Assembly: GCA_018907035.1 (NCBI GenBank) | Contig: JACCIC010000021.1 | Coordinates: 257,501 to 321,500 of the forward strand | DNA length: 64,000 nucleotides | Reading direction: 5' to 3' | DNA from: Sycobia sp. Sy_11 | Taxonomy: Eukaryota > Arthropoda > Insecta > Hymenoptera > Epichrysomallidae | Shown here: positions 1-20,200 of the stretch, piece after piece | Layout of the letters: the number at the start of each line of letters is the position of its first letter | How positions within the stretch are numbered: position 1 is the stretch's first letter | The notes under the pieces: generated by a model | What the model was told of the DNA's origin: nothing | Databases searched by the model: none | The model's input: the letters and a program-made list of their open reading frames with translations, nothing else | Translations under genes and position numbers: made by a program

Positions 1-1
1 G

Positions 2-5211
<5,210 letters not shown>

Positions 5212-5576
5212 CGTGTAATGGGTGTATTTTCTGCATGTGTGGTCTAGTCCTTTCTATGCATATAAGCAGTTAAACCAGGAGCAGTCGTTCTGGACGCAAA
5301 ACTTTCTGCAATTGTTTTGAAAAAAGTTTAGAATTTAATGGTTTTAACAGTTAAAAATAATTACGAGACTGCCAAATTATTCGTAAAGTATCTTTTTAAG
5401 TCGTACTCATTTTTTACGGCGCACAAGAAAAGTTATTGTAACGGGAATCAAAAGTGAAATCAACTGCATCTGGTGACTTCTGTGTATCTGAATTACTAGT
5501 CCAACATGACGATGATTACATGGTGAATGGATCAGGGCTTAAAACTAATATAATACAGTATTGTACATTGATTACT

Positions 5577-5582
5577 AATAAA
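5577..5582 (+). promoter_or_regulatory. Candidate poly(A) signal for Efa6
   Basis: AATAAA lies 366 nt after the Efa6 stop codon and is one of the earliest canonical hexamers downstream. Later hexamers exist (for example around 8088), so a longer alternative 3' UTR is possible. Confidence 0.35.
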
Positions 5583-6592
5583 ACTTAACAAATTAATATA
5601 TCATTGACACACTTTTAGACGTTTTACCATATAAAACTGGTAATATTGATTCTGCTGAAATTATAACAATATTGTCCCATGTGTAAATGATGTTATTAAT
5701 CTGTGACAAATTCTTAAATTATCTGTTTAAGACACAAATTTATAAAGTACTAATCATTAATTACAATAACAGTCCATTAAACGTGATTTTCAACAAAACA
5801 CATTTGAAAATTGCCAAATATAATATTAAATTGTAGATATCTTTCATACGGATTAACCTGCAGTATTTTAAAGATGTATTTCATTATCGATTTTTGGATT
5901 TTCAAATATTCAATGGGCTTCCACAGTATGTTGAAAAATCTAACATCTTAAACATTTTATACGAATTCATTTGCCAATTTAAATTCTCATTTCTTCTTAT
6001 CGTGTTGAAAATCACGTTTCGTAATTTTTTACTATCATAATTTAGTATATTTTTTTAGTTACTGTAAAAATCGTTGGAAGTGTATAAAGTAGTCAATTAT
6101 TAAATAATTCAGTTTGAAAATACGCTTCATAAAAATCAGTATTAAAATTTTCTAACGGTGGTAAATGAAAGATCAATGTATAATCAAACTTGACTATCTA
6201 CAGTTGAAGAAGGTAGTTCTTATATGCTACAATAACAAAAATTTTATTAAAACTAAACAGTTTGAATAATATAATATATAATTGTTCTTGTTTGTACAAA
6301 ACTTTAGATTATCTAAAAAGTACTGAAATAATTTATTCAAAACTGTCTAATAAAAATCGAAATAACTTATGACATCAAGCAGCTAATGTCCCTAAATACA
6401 TTCTAATAACATTCATGGAGACGTAAATCAGTTTTGCTAGTAATGTAGAAAAATAAAATTGCTTTGTTTATAATATTATTAGCACTTTTTCTCGTAAAAT
6501 TTCTTTTCTACTAAACTAAATATTAAAAGGTCTTCTTACGTCCAATTATTATAAAAGACAATTACATATTATCAAAATACTTTAAAATAATT

Positions 6593-6596
<4 letters not shown>

Positions 6597-6656
<60 letters not shown>
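6597..6656. repeat. (AT)n microsatellite
   Basis: About 30 uninterrupted AT units in the gene-free interval. Confidence 0.98.
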
Positions 6657-6664
<8 letters not shown>

Positions 6665-7535
6665 TTAGATAAATTTGAGATTATAAAATTTTAATGCAAT
6701 GTATCTTTTACATATTTAAGTTAACAAGGCTGTGTAATATATATATTTTATACTTGAATTTGTTGAATCTAAATCGCGAGATGCTATTAAAACATTTTCT
6801 AAGCATAGTAATATAAGAATAAAAGTCAATGTATGCTCTTAAGATTTCTCGGTTAAATTTATTTTCATTAGATCGTTCTCTACTATTTTGTTTTTACAAT
6901 GATTACGCGAGCCAAATTTTTCTTTGTAAGACTTAAGTTAGTTATAATAACCATAAGACTGGAATATTAGAGCACTTATAGATAAGTGTTTATTGTTCTA
7001 TATCCCTTCTCTCATACACTTAATATGTAATGTTAGTATCTGATTTGTTGAATTGAAAAATATGCGTTTATTCAAATAAAAATTTGTCAAATTAATTACT
7101 GTTTCAAAAAATGTAGTCGCTATTAAAAAGTAGTCAAGAGAATTCATTTAATTTTGATATAAATAAAATGACCTATTTTTACTTGGGTAGTTAAGAATTT
7201 TTTATTTGTTGACAATCTGAAAATTTTAAATATAAAAAAGACGTTATTCGATCAATTAGTGAAATTATTGGGTCTAAAGTTTTTAAAAATAATTGCGAAA
7301 GTAGTTTCGTGCACTGTGAAGAATAGATGAAATAGAAATATTCAACAAATAAATTGCCATAAATTTTACAGTGTACAACTTACAACGAGCCATGTTAAAC
7401 TTAGATTAAATTAAAACTTTTGCAACTGTTATAAGCTTTCGTACTTTATATATAAAAATTGAAGTAGTACAATTATTATTAACTTGTGTTATTGAAAATT
7501 ATATATTAAGTTTTTTATTGTCAGTATAAATATTA

Positions 7536-7536
<1 letters not shown>

Positions 7537-7604
<68 letters not shown>
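7537..7604. repeat. (ATT)n microsatellite
   Basis: More than 20 uninterrupted ATT units. The poly-Ile open frame read from the minus strand here is an artefact of the repeat. Confidence 0.98.
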
Positions 7605-7605
<1 letters not shown>

Positions 7606-10543
7606 TCGTATTACGTTTATAGTCAGCATATTTTCATAATTTTTAATAGAAATATTTCCTATTAATCCTAAACTCTTGAGGCTCATAGAGATACCGAGAT
7701 ATTTTTAATAATTAGATTATTATTTTGTATTACATAGTAAATTTATTTGTTATCAATGGGCCTTAAAAGGGTCAGTAGAATAGCATAATTCATTAGCTTT
7801 TACATAATGATAAAGAACTAGTCCAAAGCATAATACATGCTATACATAGGACATAGTGAAAGCATCAAGATAACTTATGGCTGCCCTGTTCCGCATTTCT
7901 ACGTTGTAAATTATTGTAATTATAAGTGGTTTCGCGGCTGAGCCTTCGATATAATTTGCTTGTTATTATTTACGTACTATTACTTAATTTGTAATACGCT
8001 CGGCAAACATTTAAAAATTACGATTTCAAGTTATGATGACAGTGAAATCCTTGTAAATAAAACTGTAATATATGTGGATAATATATTATTAAATAAAGAT
8101 AAAAGAACATTATGCAGGCATTTTTAGTTTGTACAAATAACCCAGATTATTGTGCTATATTGCTTATTTTTAGTGGCACGTTACAGATTATTTTTCACGC
8201 TTACTTTTTATATGACACTTAAGGTAACACCCACATTATATATTTGCATGATGTATTTCGAATGCATGAGCATGAATTTTTAACAAAACCCCAATCTTAC
8301 TCATTAAGTTTTATAGAATAAAATCACATACATTCAATAACTTTTTGATAATCTAGAAAAATAATTAATAAAAACACTTTAAATAATTGTTTTCTTTTAT
8401 GTTTCAAATATATCTAATATATCTTTTAATTAGCACAATCTTAAATAGTAATAACTAATCATCACAAATTATTAGATTTAAGATAAACGTGATAGAAACG
8501 TTTTGCAAGAATACCACAATTAATGCATAAATTTAGATAGACAAAAATCATTCTATATCACGTAATATTCTATAAAGATAAACAAAAACTTTAGTGTGCA
8601 GTGCGCATTTTTTTCAACTATCGAGGCCATCGTATGCTGCAACATCGATTTATATTATATGCATGCGATTAATCAACTAAATTTATATAATTGTATGAAA
8701 ACATTGAAGTATTCAATTATTTTTATTAGAATGATTCTGCGAAGTATCTATTTAAACTTAAGAATCTGTGTTCTCCGTGTGATTATTTTAAATTATTCAA
8801 AATTTTAATATTCATAATTATTGATGCTTAGATTTAATAGCTATATCATTATTTGCGGTAATTGTAAAAAATTCGCGAATAGAACTAAGATAAAATTAAA
8901 AACAAGAGTCAAAATCAAGATCTTTTTAAATAAATTTGAATTCGTTTGACATTATGATTTCTTACGTGCAGCAGGGTTAACTTGGCGACTACTTTATCAA
9001 GCAACGATTAAACTGTTCCTCTCAGGGCAGGGTACAACTACTAGACGACACCCCCATCCGTTCTACATCGTATATCGCATGATTACGCGAGACATTAAAA
9101 ACATTGTATAAGTACATCAGTATTAATTGACAGATTAACGAGCGCGATAATATAGAGTTTTATCACAGCGAGAGAAAATATTATTTTTAATACGAACTTC
9201 TTCAGCGTTCAGGAATTGTATCATCTGCGTGCTTTGTTGGAATGTGTATATACAAAAGAGATTTTCATATTATATGCCTGAAATTGATCGTTGTTACAAA
9301 GCTCGCTCGTTTTTTCACTTTGAAACAATGAAATGAATAATTACATGGTAATTGTTGAGACTGTTATTAAGTTTGCGACGGCAACTAAAACATTAAGACT
9401 ATAGAAAATTAAATTGTTCAAATCTCGTTAGTCTTATAGGATTCATTTGTATGATAGCCGACTGCTTGTACTTGAGTACTTTTAATTCTGTATCGTAGTA
9501 CCTCTTATGTTTGTACAAAGTTATGTGAATTGAGAAGAATTCATCGATTTTTAATTATAGCATGCGTCAATGCCAAAGAATTGCATTTAAAACTTTTTTA
9601 TAGATACTTATAGCTGTATTTTATAAATATTAGTTGAACATGCAGTATAAAGGCTTTTGTAAAATTTAAATACGTCGAATTTTAATTTTGTTTTTATTAT
9701 CATCTTCAGAATCAAATTGTTTTTATTATATTAGTGCTATAACAAATTAAAATCGACACGTTCCTAGTGCATAGGTAACTTAAAAAATTGTTTTCTTAAT
9801 TTTAAAGAATTGTTGTCGTAAAACGAGATCAATTTTTTTATAAAAAAAAAAATATCATTTAATCTAATTTTATAGGGCATATTATTTTTTCTGTTGATTT
9901 TAATTTAATCATGTACAGCGGAAATTTGTGTAAATACAAGTAATTGTAAAACATTAATTAAAATATAAATACCAATTTAATGTATTTATCTTTTTATTTA
10001 CAATCCTATGCCATTTCATTACTCTTATTTGTAGAAAAGGTTTTGTAGGTGAATGAAATAAAAAACATCGTTTAATTATTAAATTTTATACGGATTTATT
10101 TTCGTATAATCGTGTACAATGCTATATTAGAGTACTTATTATTTTACATAATTTTTCTGGTGGCTCAAAATAACGTATGTTTCTACTTATGTACATTTAT
10201 GGTGCTGTGTATATGCAATAATACTTAATAAATTTCTATATTACAATAAGGTCAACGTCCGTCGACTCCATTTAACATACAAAGATACAAACTTTTCTAG
10301 TATACACATACACGACCGTCAGCTCATTTTTGCGCATAAACTTACGTCGTGTTTTTAATTCATTTTTCCTTCCAAGATCATGATAGTAATATACAGATAA
10401 TTCATCTTTTGTTTTGATATAAAGTAAAACTAATATTGTACAACTTTGGAGGAATGTCGTGATGGCGTAGCACCAACTTCACTATAAAATTGTTTAATTG
10501 AACCGCGATGGCACTTTACAAATTAAATAATGCCTATTTTATA

Positions 10544-10549
10544 TTTATT
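10544..10549 (-). promoter_or_regulatory. Candidate poly(A) signal for the KMT2C/D gene
   Basis: AATAAA on the minus strand, 76 nt past the stop codon at 10625-10627. Further minus-strand hexamers lie farther on (for example near 10095-10100), so the real cleavage site is unproven. Confidence 0.4.
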
Positions 10550-10624
10550 TATATATATTTTTTATCTCTCCATGTAAAACCTACCCAATAACGTAGCAAC
10601 AATAACAACGGTGGATTAGACTTT

Positions 10625-11250
10625 TTAGTTCATCCACTTGCGGCAGTTAGGCGCTCCACATGCGCATGCTATCTTGTGCTGGTCATCTTCAATATCAAAT
10701 TTGTAATCGTACGCCAGCTGTAATGAGCAACGTAGCTTTAAATGAAGTATACTTTCATTATAGATAATGAGTTTAATTATATGTTCATACCTCCTCTCCT
10801 CGTGAGATTCTTCGCTTCGCAAAGATAATTATTCTAAGATCGCGTTCGACCTCGACAATTTCAGCAACACAATTTGGATTACAGGAGTGATTGATATAAC
10901 GAGCAAGACCCCCGCATAACGTAGCATCCACAACGCGATCTTCATCTAGTCGAAACATGTATATTCCTCGATTCTGAAAATTATAAACAAATAAAATTAT
11001 TTGTAACGACTGCTAATAATTATCTATTTGGTTTTAAATTATTGTTTTTCGTCTTACCCTAGCCTCATATTGCTTTTCCCTCGTTTCGGCCAATTCTGTA
11101 CGAATAATTTCACCAATATATTCGATAACCATGGTATGTTTCTCTAAATCACGCGCGGCATAAAGACCTAAGCCCTGAATTTTCGACCTGGCCAAGTAAA
11201 CGTTATTGCGCCAGTCTTGCTTCATTTTTTTGTACTGGGAACTTTTAGAG
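10625..11250 (-). other. trr: SET and post-SET catalytic module of trr
   Basis: Three exons (11058 upward, 10791-10973, 10625-10717) encode about 125 residues. They begin near GLGLYAARDLEKHTMVIEYIGE and include RYINHSCNPNC, the cofactor and pseudoknot motif, then YDYKF. The end is the post-SET zinc cluster CACGAPNC and the terminal RKWMN typical of KMT2 enzymes. All hallmark residues are present, so the enzyme should be active. It acts in the nucleus with the WDR5, RBBP5, ASH2L and DPY30 orthologues (family knowledge). Confidence 0.95.
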
Positions 11251-14200
11251 TGAACAAACTGTTTGGAATACGGGCACGCAAGCTCGCCTGAGCTATTGGA
11301 AGCAGGAGCATAAGTTGCACGGGCCGAAGAAGCAGTCCGCTGCGTGTGTGGCCTCTTCCATGGCAGCTGATTTTTCAGTCGAGGTTCTGTCCTTGCACAG
11401 CCACTCGGGTTGATGGCCAATGGTAGCTCGAGGAGGGGATTTCGTCCGTATTTAAATCTATAGTCCGTGAGGGTTTCGATACCCGGAAGACTTTCAAGTA
11501 CACGTACAATAGCTGGCTCCGTCAATCCGAATAAATCTTCGCCTGTAACATAACGAGGAAACAACTGGACGCTATTGGTAGTTCTACGAAGTTCTGCGAG
11601 CGGCTCCAATATGCGATTCCAAACGGCGCGAGGTGATGCATCACGGAGTTCCACATCTTCTTGTGATGGTTCCTGAACAAGAACGCGGAACTCAGGCCGC
11701 CCAGATACATCATGAATCGAGCATACGTATCGACATCTTTTATTAACCCTTCTCATACTCCAGTAGAATCTTACAATTTTGTAACCGACTGGATAGATGT
11801 AGTTACTTGTATGGAAATTAGCTAGTTGATGTGGCAGCAGTTGTCCGACACTCAAAAATATTAGACTTCCCACTCGAAGGAGATTGTTGTGGTCTGAGTG
11901 GTGCATTACTGCTGCTACTTGCTTATTTTCATCTCGATTAACATAAACTCTTCGATAGACAGAGAGAGTTGTAAGTTCATTATCTTTTTCATTCTTTGGG
12001 ACATGTTGAGAGCAGTATGTACTCTTTAAGAAAAATTTAATTGTTAATATTATATATAAGGATGCCTATAATGAATTTTTTTTTAAAAAATATTATAAAT
12101 ACCTTATTTTTGTAAAAAATACAACCATCTCTAACTGCGCATCCAAGATGATAATGGCTGTTGCAGCGTATTTTAAAGCATTTTACAGTAGCGCCAGGTT
12201 GTTTACATAGAATACATGTTGTACTTTTTGCAGAATTTAAGGCTATGTCCAAATTCATTAAAGCTCCATTAACTGTTTCGTATACATCTTCTGACCACAG
12301 GGCACAATTTAAGTGGACCCATTTATCTACATCAAAATTCAGAAGTCTGGCAGTGCCGTCCGCGGCACCATCTCCTATATTTTGACAAAACATACATCGA
12401 CGAGTATCGTCTGTATTTAATGGGAAAGTGACTGTAACGCCCATTCGAAAGAGCATCTAAAAATATATAATTTTAGTAACCTAATTTTGAAAAAATGATA
12501 TTTTAAAAATTATAAGAAAATATACTTCTGTAATTTCACGATCTGTAGGTTTTTTGTATTTTGTAGATGGTTGTATAGCTCCAGTCACCCAAGTCTTATA
12601 TCGAAGACCTCTCCAAACTTTAGGTGGTGGTTGTGGTTCCATAGAATCAGTAGACAGTTCATCAGAAGCTGGATGTTTCTTTGATCTCTTTTCATCAGAA
12701 AAACTGTCTCTACTATGTTGTGACTCAAGATCATCTTTTTCACTTTTAATTCTGCTTTCTAAATCCATGTCGATAGCATCAATATCCATTGGTTCAATTT
12801 GTGCAATCGCTTGCTTTAATAAATATTTTTTATCTTGTATTTTTTTCAAATCTTCTTCCAAAAATTTAGATTCTGATTTATTACACAAATGGTCAACAAT
12901 TGCAGCAGCCTAAGTAATAAAATTATTTGTTTATATCAATCATGTAAATATATTCATAATTGGAATAATTTTATGAGAAACAAATCACTTACTTTATCAT
13001 AAGTATGACTTGGAGTTCTATGCATTAGAGCAAATTGCATGTAGCATGTAACTGAACAGAAGCAAAGCTCATCACCAGGCTCTGCCTCTTCTTTACTCAA
13101 AAACGGTAAATCCGAAACTTTTTTACGTATTAAACTATTAAGTATAACAACATCACAGTGGCGACAAAATTTGGCTGTTCCATTTAATATGCTTTGAATA
13201 TCAATTGGGGCTGAAATATTTAAAGTTATTAAATTATTTAAATATTTCAAACATTAAAATATTTTTAAACAAGAACAAAGTCGCTTCTGAATAAAGTCTA
13301 ATGAAGTTTAATATTTGTCTATGATCACAATTAAATACATAATATTAAATTTGTAATATCTATATAATTTAATTTTCTACACAAATTTTTAAGAGTTGTA
13401 ATTTCAAACAGAACATCAATTTATTACCTCCTTCTTTACCATCTTTTCCTTTAATTCGGTATAATCCTAATTTTTGACTTGGGGGAGTGGTTGTGCGCTC
13501 GATAATTTGGTAACCCGTAGGAGGAGCAATATTGAGAATATTTGCTAAATCTTTCAGAACTCCCATTATATCATCTGCCGCTTGACTATTAAGAGTTAAC
13601 GTTATGGTAACATTTCCGTTTTCTGATAAATTTGCAGATGACGATTTACCGAGCCTAAATTAAACAATAATAATTGAAAAATATGCTTGAATAATATAAA
13701 AGTAACGATGAAAACTAAAATTTTCTATTCTTACCTAGTTACTCCTACATTCTCTTTATCTTGTTTAGCTGTATCTTTTAGATTTCCAGGTTTTAGACGA
13801 ATTGGAATTGGAGAAATTATGGGTATAGCAGGTGAAATACGTTTCAACCAATCGGATTCTTCATCTGATTCTTCTTCAATTAATTTTAAGCCAGGAAACC
13901 TATGCATGAATTCAGGAACCACACATTCCGGAGATGATGAACTCACAATTGTGTCAGGAGTGTCGATGTCACGGCCTAATAAAGAATTTTCTTTTTTGTC
14001 ATCAGCTGTGATAAAAAGGCAGATACAATCACTTTCTCTCATCTATTCTAATAAAATTTTTCTTACGCGTTTCAAAAATACTTACAGTCATCGAATTTCA
14101 GTGGAGGAAACTCTTGATCATAGAAACTTCTTTGAGTAGAAACAGGTGGAAGCGGTGAGAGAGGTTCTAATTCACCAAATGGTTGTGTATTATAATGATC

Positions 14201-17200
14201 TGAAATTCCCAAGAGACGAGCGTTTCCATATGCTCCAATAAGTTCTCCAGTTCGAGTGTTATAATCTACAGGACCGCCGAATTTCGCTAAGTCTCCAGAA
14301 CCAAAAATTGGACAAACTCCATAATTTTTGCCTAAAAGGGGTTCTAAAACTGCCATTTGTTGAAGTTGACGCAATTGTACCATAAGATTATCGATATACG
14401 TATCATAGTCCTCATCCATACGAGATACCTTCCTGGATCTCTTTTTTTGAGGAGGCACAGAGGCATCCTTTCCTTGACTTTGTCTCCGTTTTTGATTATA
14501 ATTGCGTCGTTTTAATTTTTTGAGATCTATATAAATAACAGAGATTGTTCAAATATAATATATGGTAGAAACTTACTAAAATTTTAATATTTACTTAAAT
14601 TGTCACTGCGACTTATTTATACCAATAAGCTAATATTATAAAAATAGTTTTTTATATAATGTCTAGAAAAAACATACCAGTTTTATCGTCGATAGAGCCA
14701 TCGATGAGTTCTTCTTTGGCAGATAAAAAGTCTTTGGTATCCGTTAGCTGTGTGGAAGTGCTGCAAGAAAGGGTGTCATCAAATATTTCTTTCTTAACTT
14801 CGTTTAAAGGCACTGTGTGTTGCGCAATTGCACCCTGTGGCAGCTGAGCTTGACGACCCAATGTTTGAGCCATCGCTTGAGGCACTGGCGGTTGTATTGT
14901 ATAATTTTGTTGAGGCGATTTGGTTCGTTCACCTTCCACAGATGTGGCAACATTTGTTATAGCACTGGGCGACTTTTGAATTGCGGGGGATATGGATTTA
15001 GGGAGAGTAACTTGTCCAGGTACGACATTTGTTTGTTGAAAATTTGAGCCTAGAACATCCCGAGCCTCGGTTGAAGTAACGACTTTTGCAGCAGCCAATG
15101 CTTGCTGTTTCGGTTGGGGCTGGGATTGTTGTTGAAATTGTTGCTGTTGTGGTTGTTGTTGTGGTTGTTGTTGTGGTTGTTGTTGCGGCTGTTGAGGTAG
15201 TATATGTTGCTGCTGTTGTTGTTGTTGTTGCTGCGGTTGTTGTTGTTGATGGTGTTGATGTTGCTGCAGCTGTTGTTGCTGTTGCAGTTGTTGCTGCTGC
15301 TGCTGTTGTTGTATTTGTTGCTGTTGTTGTTGTTGTTGCTCTACCTGAACCGGAGTTCGTGATACGCTGACTGAAGTTTGTACATGCATCGGTTGCTGGG
15401 ACTGTTGTTGTGCTTGAGAAACAGTGCTCAATGACTCCCTTACATCGCTTGCTTTTACATTTGTTTGTAAAGTAACGGTTTCGGCTTGTATTGTAGGTTT
15501 ATCGATCGAAGTTGTAGAAATAGTTGACGGAACTGTTTTTTGAACTAGCAAGTTTGCTGGCTGCTGACTGGTTTGAGATATTACAGGAGTATTTTTAGTT
15601 GTCTGTTTTTCGAAACTCTCGCTCGATGATTTTGTCAACGTTGTGAGCAAAGGTGAAGTAATTGACGCTGTCGATTTTGTAGTTTCATCTTTATTCGGTG
15701 GGCTCTGTGATTTGACGGCATGAGATAAAAAGGAAGTTTCTCTACTTAAAATTTGCTTTGTGGCTGTCGGTTTCGATACCGGAATATCATCTAGCAAAGG
15801 TGGTATTAAAGATGAAGGTGTTGGTGGTACAGGTCTTGCTAGCTGTGCTTCCAGTGATGGTACATTTGGAAAACTTGCAGTTTGTGTCGTACTGTTTGAT
15901 CCAGAAGTAGTTGTACTGGCTGTATTTTGTAGCAATTGTTTTAATAAAACATTTTGAGAATCTTCCATTCTATGTGATGCACTACTTGTTTTGTTATCTG
16001 ACTCAGACCTTGGCAAAGACTTTTCACTAGAGAGCCCTTTCAATAAAAGTCCTTCCATATCTTTCTTTATAACAGATCCCTTGTTTGCTCCTGAATTACA
16101 TTAGTAATAAGTATAAAAAATTATTATTTTTAAATAAAAAACGATGTAATATTTATAAAGAATTATGATATATTTTATTCAAAGAACTTCACTTAGAGAA
16201 TTTTCAAGTATAAACTTTTGTACTGATAGTATCTTTTTTGAAATTACATAAAACTGTCAAATTCCTTTTTTATAAATTTAATTTCTTTTAAGTAATATAA
16301 ATTAATTTATAATAATGATAATACAGTTTTCAGTTCAAAATCAAAATATAAATTCTAATAAGGCAATGTGTATGAAAAATTAATTCAATGTACTCATAAA
16401 ATTTCTACATAACATTCAGATAAATCTGATTTACGTTTCAATTGTGAATAGTACTGAAAGAATAATTTAAAAAGAGTATTTTTAAAAGTAGGAGTCTATT
16501 TACCCGAAGAATCCGTGTCCGAGCCTTTGTTATCTATGGGCAAGGATCCAGTGGACTTGTACTGCGAGGGCCCAGACGTGAGCTGCGTATGAAGAAGCGT
16601 AGACGCTTGCGACAGCGTGGATTGGAGAATACTCGTGGTGACATTAATGGCATTGGTAATGTTCGAGGAGCTCGAGTTCGTTTGCTGACCAGATGTCACG
16701 TTGACTAGGAGACGTGACGACGCTGTCGAGGTGGATCCCGTGCTAACCTGCATCACTGTCTGTACGCTAGAACCCGTCGATCGTTGAATTGAAGGCTGGG
16801 ACATGACAGAGTTAAGCAAATTGCTGCTAGATGTGAGTATTGTATTAGCACGTAAGCTTCCTGCCACCGAAGGCTTTAATGAGCTCGTACTTGAGAGCAT
16901 CGCGTTCAGCATTGCGTTCGAAGTTATAGAGACGCTGCTTGCATTTTGAACTCGACTAGCACTCACACTCGCCAGCGCTTTAGACAAACTGGAAATTGTT
17001 GTTGTAGTTGCGTTGACTTCTTTGCTGTTAGCTAAGCTTGATTCGGGTTTACTTGCTACAGGAACTGAACTTGAAGTAGTGGCGTGTAATCGGTAATTAG
17101 TTGCAGTTCCAGAGCTTTTGCTATGAACTGCTGCGGAAGTTGACGTAACGCTTGTAACGTTAGATCCTGTATTCGATCCTCCCAAACCAGTTGTTACAAG

Positions 17201-20200
17201 GTTTGATTGTATGCTACTCGTATAGCTGTGAGAAGAATTAGAGTGCAAGGATGATAAGAGAGTTCTGAGTTGATCGGTGACGTTGTCTGTGTTGGATTTT
17301 ATTTCTGTTGGTTGCGATAACGGTGAGAGATGTGGTACTGTTGTTGTTGTATTCTGTAGTTGTGATACGGTATTGAGTGTAACCGCTTGCGTTGATTGTG
17401 CGGTTAAAGTCTTTTTAGTAACGGTTGGTACTTGCTGTATAATCGCGGAAGTACTATTAGCAAGAGGAAATGGTTTTTTCTCTGTGGTTAGCATAGTTGA
17501 TTCAGACATTGTAGCATCTTCAATATCACCCAGTGAATCTTGCAATATGTTCAATGGTAAAGCTTCAAGTGGAGCTTCTAATTGAAACATTAAGGTAGAT
17601 TTTTGCGATTTTTCATCTTGCATTTCTGGTTTGGATGATATTATATTTTGTAGCATATCAAGAATGTCGTCAGATGATTCCTCTATCATATTTTTTTCTT
17701 CAGAAATTCTTGATTGTACAAAGAACTTATTACTATCGCTTTCAGAATCCATTAACGACTGCATTTCAGACTTATCATTTGTTATCTCACTTAAATTATT
17801 TATTTTAGATTCCGAAAGTCGTAGTTGATCATCAACTTTATCCAATTTGTTAGACTTTCTCATTTGTGAATTATCCGCTAAATCTTCCTTAATATCATTT
17901 TGTGAAATAGTTTCTACGTCGTTTTCTAAAATATTTACTAAGGATAGGTCATCAGTAACGGGAGACATTCTTTTAAAAGAGCCTACATCTGTTTTATCTT
18001 TATTTATATTCTTCTCGCCATTAATTATACTATTGTCATCGGGATTATGAATAGCTTCTAACATACTTTCTAATTCATCAGTAGTATTTAAAATATCTGG
18101 TTTTTTATCTTCTGCTAAGCTAATACTTTCCGACGTTAGAACAGTAGTATTAATATCTACCGTAGATTTTTCTGTTTTATCGTCTTTTGTAATTTCTGAA
18201 ACTAACTCTTTTTTTATTGCTTCATTTCTAATTACAGCACTATCACAGATATCTGTAGATTTTGAAATTATTATATTATTTTTCAATGATTCTGCATTAG
18301 ATTTATTAGGACTTGCAATTGTACTAGACGAAGACTGGGCGGATACTTTTAATTGTGAAGTTTTACTTTTTAATTTTTCTGTAGATTTTAAGATAGCTGG
18401 CGTTTTTGATTGTATAGTTTGACTTATTTGTATAGGGGCTATAGTACTAAGCTTTTCAGATACGGTTATTGAAGGCTGTGCGCTCATTGTTACAACCTTA
18501 GAAGTTACTTTATCGGGTAAACTTGGAGACGCTTGGGATAAAATATTCGATTTAATTTCTGTTGAAATAGGAGTGTGTTTTATAACTACTTCTTCAGATT
18601 TAGATGATTTTTCAATTTGAATAGCATTTGTAGATATAATTTTTGCAGTACTTTGATTGAGTTTAGCAGTAATGTTAGTATCTGTTACACTCGCCATAGT
18701 TAAAGATGTATTAATATGTTTTTGTGTTTCAACAGTTGAGGTAGTTAATAATTCCTTAATTATATTTGTACTAGGCGATGCAGTAGTAGTCTTTACAAGA
18801 GATTTTACTGCTGTTGTGATTGTATCAAACGCTTGTGCAGATTTATTAGAAATAGAAGAATATGCTGAGATTGTTTTTGCTAAACCTGTAACACCAATAT
18901 TTGCTTGTTGTATTGTTGATGATTGAAGTAAACCTACTTTTTCTTGGAATGGAACCGATGTAAAAGACTTTTTATCTTTAGCTTCATCAAATGATTTGAT
19001 TTCTTCATTAAGAGATGACAATGGTCTTGTCCTAATAGGAGAATCAATTGTAGTTGTTGCTGGTTCATCCTTTAATTTAGCTATTTCTATTGAATTTGTT
19101 TCTAGACTTTCTTCATCACAAGAAAGTTTTGAGGAAATGTCAGGCGATTTTGAAGCTGCATCAATCACCACTATGTCTGATTCACTAAGTGATACAAGAA
19201 GGTTTTGTTCTGGAGAGTTTTCCATATAAAGACTTGAGGAGGGATCATTACTAAGATCTTCCCGATCTGGCGATTCTGGAGTATCAGTAACGGCTACTAA
19301 TCTTTTTCCAACTGGTAAAGCTCTCATAATATCCAAATGTAGCCCTTTTTTATTTCTACTTGTTTGAGATGATAAAAGATCATCATCGAAATTTGAATCT
19401 TCATTTAAAGGTTCAGGATGCTCAATTTCTAGAATTCGAACTAGATCATGACCTTCGTTATTATCATTAACTAAAGCATTGCTTAATGAATCATTACTAT
19501 CAACAGACAAAACCATATCTGATTCAAATAATACATATTCCTCTTGCATATCAGACTCTAAACCACCGGATATAACGTCAAGATCCGGATCACCAAATTG
19601 TTCTATGACTGGTATATCATCATTATCTTTTTGAGCAGCCGAACTTAATGTAACTTCAGTATTAATAATTGTTTTATCATCATCATAGTCTGTCGTATCA
19701 GGAAGAGAATCAATTTTATTGCTAGGACTGCCTAATATCATTGCAGTATTATTCGACATGGAAGATGATGTAGCTTTTGGCTCTATATTGATTGGAGGAG
19801 TCTGTGGAGGTGTATGGGAATCATCATCAAAATCATTATAATCAGCACATACTAATGAGTTTATTTTTGATTGTGAGATGCCAGTTTTTCGGTGAACAAC
19901 AGAAGTATTTGGCTTTTCTTCTGATCCACCTAACTGTCCCTCTGCTGCCTTGCCTTTACTGGTTTCAGGTTTAGATGACCACATAGGAGAACCTCCTCTA
20001 AGACCTAATTTGAAAAAACCGTATCTACCAAATAGAACTGGTAGGGGGAGAGGATTATTTGGATTATGTGGATTACCACCTCCTCTATTTTGATCCATCG
20101 TTAAATTTGATTCTTGCTGACTTGGTTGCATTTGCTGTAAGTTTTGTGAATTTTGTTGCTGCATATGCTGTTGATCACTCATTGAGTGATTGCTAGAATT

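Larger units (their letters stand above)
5212..10624. other. AT-rich gene-free interval between convergent genes (3' UTRs plus intergenic)
   Basis: Efa6 ends at 5211 and the KMT2C/D gene ends at 10625 on the opposite strand, so this interval holds both 3' ends. It is strongly AT-rich, all its open frames are short and low in complexity, and I see no protein or RNA gene. It contains two microsatellites and many AATAAA hexamers. How far the Efa6 3' UTR extends cannot be decided from sequence. Confidence 0.7.

Noticed and set aside
6597..7604. CRISPR-like or satellite array
   Set aside because: The repeats are simple di- and trinucleotide runs without spacers, and the genome is eukaryotic.
8596..8808. 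Plus-strand frame of 70 codons
   Set aside because: AT-rich chance frame with Ile/Leu/Tyr bias and no motif, in the gene-free interval.
15086..15370. Plus-strand Val/Ala-rich open frame of 94 codons
   Set aside because: It is the antisense of the polyGln tract of trr exon 25 (CAG/CAA repeats read backwards).
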